Positions 1 to 5,352 of a DNA stretch of 5,352 bases are shown here, piece by piece (position 1 is the first letter of the stretch; every line of letters begins with the position of its first letter). The DNA comes from Flaviramulus sp. (GTDB lineage: Bacteria > Bacteroidota > Bacteroidia > Flavobacteriales > Flavobacteriaceae). The translations under genes were made by a program, and so were the position numbers. The stretch lies in assembly GCA_023255235.1 (NCBI GenBank), contig JALRJA010000382.1, forward strand, positions 1 to 5,352, in the 5' to 3' direction. The notes beneath the pieces are model-generated. The model was not told where the DNA came from, ran no database searches, and worked only from the letters and a program-made list of their open reading frames with translations.

Positions 1-1
1 G

Positions 2-268
2 GGCAAATCAACAGCTTTTTTTGATAAAAATGGAAGGCTCATAGCAGTTAAAATTATTCGCACATTTCACTCAGCCCTCAGAACTAAAACAGGTCCCTTT
101 GGTGGTGAAGAACCAACACTTAAAGTAGTTGAGGGTAGAATCTATCTTTGCACAGTCTGTGATAACTATTTTTACAACTACACCACCAGATGGGCAACCG
201 CCATGTTCTTCATACATATTATCACCGGCAAAAGCGGCAATTTCTATAGATTGCCTTCCTGCATCTAG
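2..268 (+). other. Open reading frame of unknown identity entering from the left edge
   Basis: This frame is open from the left edge to a TAG at 266-268, with no start codon in view. Bases 2 to about 166 encode 55 residues of protein-like composition, with stretches such as FFDKNGRLIAVKI and GPFGGEEPTLKVVEG, that I do not recognise. From about 167 onward the frame is only the antisense of the carboxylase remnant. If it is a real gene, its 3' end was therefore either cut and replaced at the junction or is being read through foreign DNA. It could equally be a chance open frame, since the opposite strand is also open over 74-166. I assign no function. Confidence 0.2.
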
Positions 269-427
269 TAAATAGTTAATACGTTCTCTTGCAGTTAGTT
301 TACCTTGTTTGTGTAATTTCTCAATTTTACTTTTTCCACCACCAAGCTTAACTTTTGATAGTTGTTTATTAAGCTCAGATAGTAAAAGTTTATTATGATC
401 TTCGTTTTTATTGAAGTTGATATCCAT
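71..427 (-). pseudogene. Truncated acyl-CoA carboxylase beta subunit (carboxyltransferase), N-terminal remnant
   Basis: Read on the minus strand from the ATG at 427-425, the first 87 codons (427 down to 167) match the N-terminus of biotin-dependent acyl-CoA carboxylase beta subunits of the propionyl- or methylcrotonyl-CoA carboxylase type. Visible landmarks are LGGGKSKIEKLHKQGKLTARERI (residues about 28-50) and MYEEHGGCPSGGVVVKI (about 71-87). From memory of the family, the next residues should lead into a conserved VVANDATVKAG-like segment and about 430 further residues. Here the reading changes abruptly after KI into 31 unrelated codons and a stop at 71-73. The whole acyl-CoA and carboxybiotin-binding crotonase-fold core is missing, so the product should be inactive. 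An in-frame TTG at 463 would add 12 residues, but the ATG at 427 matches the usual family start. A displaced or recombined gene end, or an assembly misjoin, are the alternatives to a decayed gene. Confidence 0.8.
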
Positions 428-521
428 AAAAATTTTGTTTGTGCTAATGTACAAAAGTTTCAAAATCTATAATTCATTTTACAAGTGAAATCAAAACAAA
501 AACACTCATAAAATATATTCT

Positions 522-552
522 TTGTAAAGCATATACCTTTGTCTTAAATTTG
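522..552 (+). promoter_or_regulatory. Flavobacterial-type promoter of the FMN reductase gene
   Basis: A TTG at 522-524 is followed after 20 bases by TAAATTTG at 545-552, an exact match to the Bacteroidetes consensus TTG-N17-23-TAnnTTTG. Transcription would begin about 5-8 bases after the -7 box, leaving a leader of about a dozen bases before the ATG at 572. A second exact -7-like box, TACCTTTG, lies at 534-541 but has no TTG at a suitable distance. Confidence 0.6.
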
Positions 553-571
553 TTGCGTAAAAAATACTATA

Positions 572-1102
572 ATGAAAAAAATAATTGCGTTTGCTGGTTC
601 AAACAGTAAAAAATCAATTAATAAAAAATTGGTGCTATTTGCAACGAGTTTATTAAATGATGTTTCGGTTACTGTTTTAGATTTAAATGATTTTAATCTT
701 CCTTTATATGGAGTAGATAATGAAAATGAACATAAAATTCCTTCTGATGCTCATAAGTTTCTTAATTTAATTAAAGAATCAGATGGTATTGTGTTATCAT
801 TAGCCGAGCATAATGGTGCTTATACAGTAGCTTTTAAAAACCTTTTTGATTGGCTTTCAAGAATAGAAAGCAAACTGTTTTTTAATAAACCTATGTTATT
901 AATGGCTACATCACCTGGAGCTAGAGGAGGTGCTTCGGTTTTAGATATTGCAAAAAACAGATTTCCATATCATAACGCTAACATAGTTGAAACCTTTTCA
1001 TTACCGTTTTTTGCTAACCATTTTAATGAAGGAAAAATTACCAATACCGATTTCTTAGAACAGCTAAATAAATCTATAAACAAATTCACAAAGAGTCTTT
1101 AA
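572..1102 (+). CDS. NAD(P)H-dependent FMN reductase-family flavoprotein
   Basis: The 176-residue product has the size and layout of the NADPH-dependent FMN reductase family (flavodoxin-like fold), cytosolic quinone, azo or FMN reductases that use bound FMN and NAD(P)H. The N-terminal strand and phosphate loop read AFAGSNSKKSINKKL (residues 6-20). The mid-protein segment LAEHNGAYTVAFKNLFDWLSR (77-97) corresponds to the family's PEYN-x-S-x-x-x-LKNAIDW-SR region, although PEYN has become AEHN. SPGARGGASVLD (114-125) matches the loop contacting the flavin ring. No signal peptide or membrane segment is seen. The ATG at 572 is the only sensible start and sits 20 bases after a clear -7 box. The physiological substrate cannot be read from sequence. 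It probably neighboured the pirin gene at 3578 before the restriction-modification cassette arrived, but that is inference. Confidence 0.85.
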   Translation: MKKIIAFAGSNSKKSINKKLVLFATSLLNDVSVTVLDLNDFNLPLYGVDNENEHKIPSDAHKFLNLIKESDGIVLSLAEHNGAYTVAFKNLFDWLSRIESKLFFNKPMLLMATSPGARGGASVLDIAKNRFPYHNANIVETFSLPFFANHFNEGKITNTDFLEQLNKSINKFTKSL

Positions 1103-1315
1103 ACCGGTTAATTTAGTTTGTTTCTAATAGTTACAGATTAAAAACACACATAAGGTAGGGTATTACATATTATATATAAGTTGTAGTGCATTTAAGAAAA
1201 ACTGCCAAAAATCTAAAACCCAAATTAAAAAGATGTTTTTATGTAGCCTTACTTCTCGTTTATTTGTTCAGATAAAAAAATAATCAATCAAAATGAATAG
1301 TCTGATTAAATTTTA

Positions 1316-1323
1316 TAAATTTG
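1316..1323 (+). promoter_or_regulatory. -7 box of the restriction-modification operon promoter
   Basis: TAAATTTG is an exact match to the Bacteroidetes -7 consensus TAnnTTTG, immediately upstream of the regulator gene. No TTG lies 17-23 bases upstream, so the -33 element is weak or absent, which would suit a promoter dependent on or limited by a regulator. The predicted transcription start, at about 1328-1331, falls on or next to the first ATG. The mRNA would then be leaderless, or translation would start at the second ATG at 1343. Confidence 0.45.
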
Positions 1324-1337
1324 TCAAAAAATGACAA
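1321..1337 (+). promoter_or_regulatory. Candidate operator: perfect inverted repeat TTGTCA-N5-TGACAA
   Basis: The sequence TTGTCA AAAAA TGACAA is a perfect 6-bp-arm inverted repeat centred on base 1329. It overlaps the last three bases of the -7 box, the predicted transcription start and the first ATG of the helix-turn-helix gene. Small XRE/Cro dimers commonly bind symmetric sites of this size at their own promoters, so autorepression is the natural reading. The binding itself is inferred. The symmetry is seen directly. Confidence 0.5.
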
Positions 1338-1657
1338 GTCTTATGAAAACCACTTTTGGAGAATACATCCGACTTTTACGAAACCAAAACGAATTGACTT
1401 TAACCCAACTTGCGGCCAAATTGAACTTGGACTCTGCAAACTTGAGCAAAATTGAGAATGGAAAACGTGACTTTGATGAAAAGCGATTACCAAAGCTTGC
1501 TAAAATCTTCAAACTCGACCTCACAGAATTAAGGAATGAATATGTTACCGACCAAATCGGAAAACAGATTTACGAAACAAATTGTACCAAACAACTTTTA
1601 CAAATTGCGGAAGAAAAAGCGGAATACAGAAGAACATTAAAAGAAAAAGTAATATGA
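1331..1657 (+). CDS. XRE/Cro-family helix-turn-helix regulator of the restriction-modification operon
   Basis: This 108-residue cytosolic protein carries one HTH_3/XRE DNA-binding domain at residues about 9-67. [15 protein letters not shown] forms helix 1, and [23 protein letters not shown] (23-45) is the helix-turn-helix pair with the hallmark [10 protein letters not shown] charged C-terminal tail (72-108) is predicted helical. Classical restriction-modification controller (C) proteins are nearer 80 residues, so this one is longer, but its place as first gene before a methylase and nuclease suggests the same job. I give the first ATG (1331). The second ATG (1343, giving [12 protein letters not shown]) fits usual XRE N-termini at least as well and would place the inverted repeat wholly upstream of the gene. 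The stop codon TGA overlaps the methylase ATG (ATGA at 1654-1657). Whether it activates, represses or does both cannot be told from sequence. Confidence 0.8.
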   Translation: MTSLMKTTFGEYIRLLRNQNELTLTQLAAKLNLDSANLSKIENGKRDFDEKRLPKLAKIFKLDLTELRNEYVTDQIGKQIYETNCTKQLLQIAEEKAEYRRTLKEKVI

Positions 1658-2703
1658 AAATAGCATCATTTTTTGCAGGAGCAGGTGGACTTGATTTAGG
1701 ATTCCAAAAAGCAGGTTTTGACGTTATTTGGGCAAACGAATACGACAGAGAAATTTGGGAAACTTATGAAAAAAATCATCCAAATACATTACTTGATAAA
1801 AGAAGTATTGTTAACATCCCGGCAGATGAAGTTCCGGAATGCGACGGAATTATTGGTGGTCCACCTTGTCAAAGTTGGAGTGAAGCCGGAGCAGCGAGAG
1901 GGATTAAAGATAAAAGAGGACAATTATTTTACGATTTCATTAGAATATTAGAAGCAAAACAACCAAAATTCTTTTTAGCCGAGAATGTAAGCGGAATGTT
2001 AATTTCCAAACATTCAGAGGCATTGGAAGGAATTAAAGAACTTTTCAGAAATGCAGGAATTGGATATGAACTTTCTTTTCAAATGCTAAACGCTTCTGAT
2101 TACAATGTTCCACAAGACAGAAAAAGAGTATTTTTTATAGGAATTAGGAAAGACCTAAATTTCAAATATCAATTTCCTTCTGAAACGTTTCCTAAAATCA
2201 CATTAGAAACAGCAATTTCAGACTTAAAGGAAGGTGTTTTACCTGCTTTGGAATACAATAACACAAATGGAAAAAATTGTGTTGTTCCAAATCACGAATA
2301 TATGATTGGTAGTTTTTCAACTATTTTTATGTCAAGGAATCGAGTGAGAAGTTGGGATGAACAGTCATTTACAATTCAAGCAGGTGGACGACACGCACCT
2401 ATTCATCCACAAGCACCGAAAATGAAATTTATTGAACAAAATGTTAGAGTTTTTGTGTCAGGAAAAGAACATTTATACAGAAGATTAAGCATAAGAGAAT
2501 GTGCAAGAATTCAAACTTTTCCTGACGACTTCATTTTTCATTATAAAAAAGTTGCAGCAGGTTACAAAATGATTGGAAATGCTGTTCCGGTCAATTTAGC
2601 AAAGTTTTTAGCCAATAGCATAAAAGAACAACTAAAAGAAAACGAAAATAAAGTTGAAAAACCAAAATCAATCAAAAAAGTAAAAGAAGCATTAGCAGTA
2701 TGA
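1654..2703 (+). CDS. Type II DNA (cytosine-5-)-methyltransferase, HaeIII/NgoPII-like (predicted GGCC)
   Basis: It transfers a methyl group from S-adenosylmethionine to C5 of cytosine, protecting host DNA from the nuclease encoded next. The 349-residue protein holds the C5-methylase motifs in order: motif [12 protein letters not shown] (7-17); motif [18 protein letters not shown] (68-83) with catalytic Cys72; motif VI ENV (110-112); motif [14 protein letters not shown] (154-163); a target-recognition region around [15 protein letters not shown] (220-234); motif [19 protein letters not shown] (277-293); motif [15 protein letters not shown] (303-316). From memory, it aligns with M.HaeIII and M.NgoPII across the recognition region as well as the motifs (shared [11 protein letters not shown] and HPQAP-M), hence GGCC. 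The start at 1654 follows from the ATGA overlap with the regulator and from motif I lying at the N-terminus, as in those enzymes. An in-frame ATG at 1582 would add 24 residues read out of frame over the regulator. A lysine-rich tail (about 324-349) extends past the usual end. Confidence 0.93.
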   Translation: MKIASFFAGAGGLDLGFQKAGFDVIWANEYDREIWETYEKNHPNTLLDKRSIVNIPADEVPECDGIIGGPPCQSWSEAGAARGIKDKRGQLFYDFIRILEAKQPKFFLAENVSGMLISKHSEALEGIKELFRNAGIGYELSFQMLNASDYNVPQDRKRVFFIGIRKDLNFKYQFPSETFPKITLETAISDLKEGVLPALEYNNTNGKNCVVPNHEYMIGSFSTIFMSRNRVRSWDEQSFTIQAGGRHAPIHPQAPKMKFIEQNVRVFVSGKEHLYRRLSIRECARIQTFPDDFIFHYKKVAAGYKMIGNAVPVNLAKFLANSIKEQLKENENKVEKPKSIKKVKEALAV

Positions 2704-3542
2704 CAAATATTTTAGAAGCAATTTACAATATCGTAAATCAAAAGAACTTTGAAATACGTGCGATGTATTCAGGTAGAAATCGAGCAAACGGAATGGGAGA
2801 CGCTCTTGAAAACTACATCAAAGATGCCTTTGCAGGAACTTTTGGATTTTCTGACGAATTGCAGAAAATGCAAACCTATAATCAAAAGTTTTCTTGGTTA
2901 GGCTCACAAAACAATCCGCCAGATATAATGATAAAAGGCGGAGATGCAATTGAAGTTAAGAAAACACAAAGTGCAAATTCAAGTTTGGCTTTAAACAGTA
3001 GTTATCCAAAAACGGATTTAAGACACACAAGTCCAATGATTACAAAAGAATGCAAGGAGTGTGAAGATTGGACTGTTAAAGATTTGATTTGTTGTGTTGG
3101 GCACACAACTGATACGAGTTTAAAATCTTTGTGGATGGTTTATGGTAATTCTTATGCGGCCAAACACGAAACCTACCAGAGAATTAAAACTACAATTTCA
3201 AGTGGAATAAAAACAATTCCAGATGTAGTTTTTGCGGACACAAAAGAACTAGGTCGAGTAAATCAAGTTGACCCTTTAGGAATAACGAATTTGAGAATTA
3301 GAGGAATGTGGCAAGTTGAAAACCCAAGGAAAGTATTTAACTATTTACACGAAACAACCGATAAAGATTTTGAATTGGTTTGCATAATTCCAACCGAAAA
3401 ATATAATAGTTTCCCAAAAGACAGTAGAACAAAACTTGAAGGACTAAAAGAAAATGGATTTAGTATTGAAGATAAACAAATAAAAGACCCAAACAATCCT
3501 GCTAAATTAATGGACTGTAAACTGATAAAACTTTGTGTGTAG
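2700..3542 (+). CDS. Type II restriction endonuclease, NgoPII family (predicted GGCC)
   Basis: This 280-residue protein closely matches the length and sequence pattern of R.NgoPII, which cuts GGCC. The N-terminal region has [20 protein letters not shown] (27-46), a helix carrying Glu37. The likely PD-(D/E)xK catalytic site is [16 protein letters not shown] (73-88), with Asp75, Glu85 and Lys87. Further family-like stretches are [13 protein letters not shown] (95-107), [26 protein letters not shown] (about 179-204) and [10 protein letters not shown] near the C-terminus. The protein should act as a dimer on unmethylated foreign DNA and needs Mg2+ (family knowledge). No internal stop or frameshift is visible, so it appears intact. 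Its ATG overlaps the methylase stop (ATGA at 2700-2703), coupling nuclease synthesis to translation of the methylase. No terminator hairpin is seen after the stop. The exact cleavage position is not determinable here. Confidence 0.9.
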   Translation: MTNILEAIYNIVNQKNFEIRAMYSGRNRANGMGDALENYIKDAFAGTFGFSDELQKMQTYNQKFSWLGSQNNPPDIMIKGGDAIEVKKTQSANSSLALNSSYPKTDLRHTSPMITKECKECEDWTVKDLICCVGHTTDTSLKSLWMVYGNSYAAKHETYQRIKTTISSGIKTIPDVVFADTKELGRVNQVDPLGITNLRIRGMWQVENPRKVFNYLHETTDKDFELVCIIPTEKYNSFPKDSRTKLEGLKENGFSIEDKQIKDPNNPAKLMDCKLIKLCV

Positions 3543-3577
3543 GCTAATACTAGTTATGCATTATACCAATAACAAAA

Positions 3578-4297
3578 ATGAACACAAAAATTCACAGAGC
3601 AAACAATAGAGGATATGCCAACCACGGTTGGTTACAAGCCAATCATTCATTTAGTTTTGCCAATTATTTTAATAAAGACAATATGCATTTTGGTGCTTTA
3701 AGAGTTTTAAACGATGATGTAATTGCACCAAGTATGGGATTTGGCACGCATCCGCATGATAATATGGAAATCATTACAATTCCTTTAAAAGGGGTTTTAA
3801 AGCATCGCGATAATATGCAAGACCAATGGATTCCTGTTGTGCCTGGTGAAGTACAAGTTATGAGTGCAGGAACTGGCGTACAACATTCAGAAATTAATGG
3901 TTCGGCAGAAACACATTTAAGTCTTTTTCAAATATGGATTATTCCAAATAAAAGAAATGTACAACCTCGCTATGACCAAAAACAATTTGATGAAAACGAA
4001 CGAAAAAACAAACTTCAAACGTTAGTATCTTCTATAGATAGTCATCATAGCAATAGCCTAAAAATTCACCAAGATGCTACTATTTCTAGAATAGATTTAG
4101 ATAGCGATAAAACCTTTGATTATACATTGAATAATGAAAACCATGGGGTTTTTGTAATGACTATTTATGGAAATCATATTATAAATGAAATTAATCTGCA
4201 AACGCGTGATGCTGTTGCTATAACAAATACAAAAAGCTTTAGCATTAGCACAAACCAAGACACGAGCCTATTATTTATTGAAGTGCCAATGCTGTAA
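3578..4297 (+). CDS. Pirin-family bicupin protein (YhhW/YhaK-like)
   Basis: The 239-residue cytosolic protein belongs to the bacterial pirin family, two stacked cupin domains with one metal site in the N-terminal domain. The family hallmarks are NHSFSFANYF (22-31), THPHDNMEIITIPLKG (57-72) and GEVQVMSAGTGVQHSEIN (90-107). The metal ligands expected from YhhW are seen as His58, His60, His103 and Glu105. Some relatives show quercetin 2,3-dioxygenase activity and others are redox sensors or have no assigned reaction, so the substrate here is unknown. Only 35 bases separate it from the nuclease stop, with no exact TAnnTTTG box in that gap and no terminator. It may therefore be read from the restriction-modification operon, or use a promoter inside the nuclease gene. 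The ATG at 3578 matches the usual pirin N-terminus. Confidence 0.9.
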   Translation: MNTKIHRANNRGYANHGWLQANHSFSFANYFNKDNMHFGALRVLNDDVIAPSMGFGTHPHDNMEIITIPLKGVLKHRDNMQDQWIPVVPGEVQVMSAGTGVQHSEINGSAETHLSLFQIWIIPNKRNVQPRYDQKQFDENERKNKLQTLVSSIDSHHSNSLKIHQDATISRIDLDSDKTFDYTLNNENHGVFVMTIYGNHIINEINLQTRDAVAITNTKSFSISTNQDTSLLFIEVPML

Positions 4298-4332
4298 TTA
4301 TACCTTTTGAAGTAGCCTTAAAAAGATTAAAA

Positions 4333-4368
4333 TTGTGAATGGTTTTTTCTATAAAAAAGCGATATTTG
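4333..4368 (+). promoter_or_regulatory. Possible promoter for the small membrane protein and ettA
   Basis: GATATTTG at 4361-4368 matches seven of eight positions of TAnnTTTG, counting the two free positions. A TTG at 4333-4335 lies 25 bases upstream, slightly more than the usual spacing. The leader to the ATG at 4400 would be about 25 bases. This is the best promoter candidate in the 102-base gap after the pirin gene, but it is not a strong one. Confidence 0.3.
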
Positions 4369-4399
4369 TACTTCTACTAACCAATAACTAAGATTTAAT

Positions 4400-4582
4400 A
4401 TGGCAATGAATAAAAATACAGTTTTAGCTTGGGCTACAACTTTAATGATTATAATGGGGATAGTGCTAATTTTAATGGGAGCATATCGATATGATGATGT
4501 AGCAGGATGGGGATTTGCAACCGTTGGTATTGGTTTTTTTGCTATTGCTTGGGTATTTAACGCTTTAAAAGGACGCGTTTAA
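4400..4582 (+). CDS. Small two-helix inner-membrane protein (CAL67264-like family)
   Basis: This 60-residue protein has two hydrophobic segments, at residues about 7-27 (TVLAWATTLMIIMGIVLILMG) and about 35-55 (AGWGFATVGIGFFAIAWVFNA), joined by a short polar loop with YRYDD. It ends in a basic KGRV. Topology is probably both ends on one side, with the lysines (K5, K57) suggesting the cytosol. I recognise it as resembling a short conserved flavobacterial membrane protein family labelled CAL67264, of unknown function; the name is from memory. The ATG at 4400 is used, and Met3 (4406) is an alternative start giving MNKNTVLAWA. It lies 43 bases upstream of the EttA-type gene on the same strand with no terminator between, so co-transcription is likely. 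Confidence 0.75.
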   Translation: MAMNKNTVLAWATTLMIIMGIVLILMGAYRYDDVAGWGFATVGIGFFAIAWVFNALKGRV

Positions 4583-4625
4583 AACCATTTTAAGCTAACA
4601 TATTTAAAGACTATCTATAACTATC

Positions 4626-5352
4626 ATGAGTGACGATAAAAAAATAATTTTCTCAATGTCTGGTGTAACCAAGACATTTCAATCGGCAAATACACCCGTT
4701 CTTAAAAACATTTATTTAAGTTTTTTTTATGGAGCTAAAATTGGCATTTTAGGACTTAATGGATCAGGTAAATCTACCTTATTAAAAATTATTGCAGGTA
4801 TTGATAAAAATTATCAAGGCGACCTTATTTTTCAACCTGGTTATACCGTAGGGTATTTAGAACAAGAACCACAGCTAGACAACTCTAAAACTGTTATAGA
4901 AATAGTTCGCGAAGGTGTTGCTAAAACAGTTGCTATACTTGATGAGTATAACAAAATTAACGATATGTTTGGTTTAGAAGAAGTATATTCTAATCCTGAT
5001 AAAATGGAAAAGTTAATGAATCGTCAAGCAGAGCTTCAAGATCAAATTGATGCAAGCAATGCTTGGGAGTTAGACACCAAATTAGAAATAGCTATGGATG
5101 CCTTGCGAACACCTCATGGCGATAAAAAAATAGCAGTTTTATCTGGTGGAGAACGCCGTCGAGTAGCTTTGTGTCGCTTGCTTTTACAGGAACCTGATGT
5201 GTTATTGTTAGATGAGCCTACTAACCATTTAGATGCCGAATCTGTACATTGGTTAGAGCATCATTTAGCACAATACAAAGGCACTGTGATTGCCGTAACA
5301 CACGACAGATATTTCTTGGATAACGTGGCAGGATGGATTTTAGAATTAGACA
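4626..5352 (+). CDS. ettA: EttA-type ABC-F ATPase (translational throttle), 5' part
   Basis: The first 242 residues are present and the gene runs off the right edge; full EttA is about 555-560 residues, so under half is seen. ABC-F proteins have two ATPase domains and no membrane part. EttA binds the ribosomal E site and gates the first peptide bond according to the ATP/ADP ratio (known from E. coli). In the first ATPase domain, Walker A is GLNGSGKST (43-51) and the Q-loop is around YLEQEP (77-82). An arm insert spans about 95-145, the signature is [16 protein letters not shown] (172-187), and Walker B with the ABC-F hallmark is [11 protein letters not shown] (193-203). The switch histidine is in [19 protein letters not shown] (224-242). 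The phrase AGWILELD and the close match around the arm favour EttA over Uup or other ABC-F members. The ATG at 4626 is the first in frame and fits the family N-terminus ([11 protein letters not shown]). Confidence 0.9.
   Translation, partial: MSDDKKIIFSMSGVTKTFQSANTPVLKNIYLSFFYGAKIGILGLNGSGKSTLLKIIAGIDKNYQGDLIFQPGYTVGYLEQEPQLDNSKTVIEIVREGVAKTVAILDEYNKINDMFGLEEVYSNPDKMEKLMNRQAELQDQIDASNAWELDTKLEIAMDALRTPHGDKKIAVLSGGERRRVALCRLLLQEPDVLLLDEPTNHLDAESVHWLEHHLAQYKGTVIAVTHDRYFLDNVAGWILELD

Noticed and set aside
428..463. TTG-started 12-residue extension of the carboxylase remnant
   Set aside because: The family normally begins near the ATG at 427, and the added residues show no conservation that I recognise.
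1102..1109. AACCGGTT palindrome just after the FMN reductase gene
   Set aside because: It is eight bases with no loop or T run. It is not a terminator, and there is no partner site to suggest a role.
1226..1241. TAAAAA-GATG-TTTTTA hairpin as a terminator of the FMN reductase gene
   Set aside because: The stem is six A-T pairs only and lies over 120 bases after the stop codon. It is expected by chance in this AT-rich stretch.
1233..1283. 16-codon open frame (MFLCSLTSRLFVQIKK) in the operon leader
   Set aside because: It is too short, with no start signals and no recognisable features.
1324..1524. Minus-strand open frame of 66 codons
   Set aside because: It lies entirely antisense to the well-supported helix-turn-helix gene and has no recognisable domain.
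1582..1653. Upstream in-frame extension of the methylase (24 residues from the ATG at 1582)
   Set aside because: It overlaps the regulator gene in another frame. Motif I at the N-terminus and the ATGA overlap both support the start at 1654.
1718..1951. Plus-strand open frame of 77 codons inside the methylase gene
   Set aside because: It is an alternative frame wholly within the methylase coding sequence, with no family resemblance.
1..5352. CRISPR array, tRNA or rRNA genes, integrase or complete insertion sequence
   Set aside because: I looked on both strands and saw no regularly spaced repeats, no tRNA-like cloverleaf or rRNA sequence, and no recognisable transposase or integrase.

Overview
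The window is AT-rich. Its proteins, and its promoter-like TAnnTTTG boxes lying just upstream of start codons without clear Shine-Dalgarno sequences, point to a marine-type member of the Bacteroidetes, most likely Flavobacteriaceae. This assignment rests on protein recognition and promoter style only; there is no rRNA or other marker gene in the window.

Left flank (1-1102): on the minus strand there is the N-terminal remnant (about 87 residues) of an acyl-CoA carboxylase beta subunit. Its similarity stops abruptly near base 166, and the sequence left of that point is of unknown origin. A 144-bp divergent spacer separates it from a plus-strand NAD(P)H-dependent FMN reductase-like gene, which has a good flavobacterial promoter at 522-552.

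Central cassette (about 1103-3577): after a 228-bp gene-free leader lies a compact three-gene operon. It encodes a small XRE/Cro-type helix-turn-helix regulator, a cytosine-5 DNA methyltransferase and a type II restriction endonuclease. The methyltransferase resembles M.HaeIII and M.NgoPII throughout, and the endonuclease resembles R.NgoPII, so the predicted target is GGCC. Both gene junctions are ATGA overlaps, consistent with translational coupling in the order regulator, methylase, nuclease. A perfect inverted repeat, TTGTCA-N5-TGACAA, overlaps the regulator's -7 box and first ATG and is the natural candidate for its operator. The cassette looks like a mobile defence island set between ordinary housekeeping genes, although no integrase, transposase or convincing attachment repeat is visible.

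Right flank (3578-5352): a pirin-family cupin protein, a 60-residue two-helix membrane protein of a type found in flavobacteria, and the first 242 residues of an ABC-F ATPase of the EttA type, which runs off the right edge.

The enzymes of the restriction-modification system belong to known families. The less ordinary parts are its regulator-methylase-nuclease order, the putative operator on the start codon, the lysine-rich tail of the methyltransferase, and the broken carboxylase gene at the left edge.
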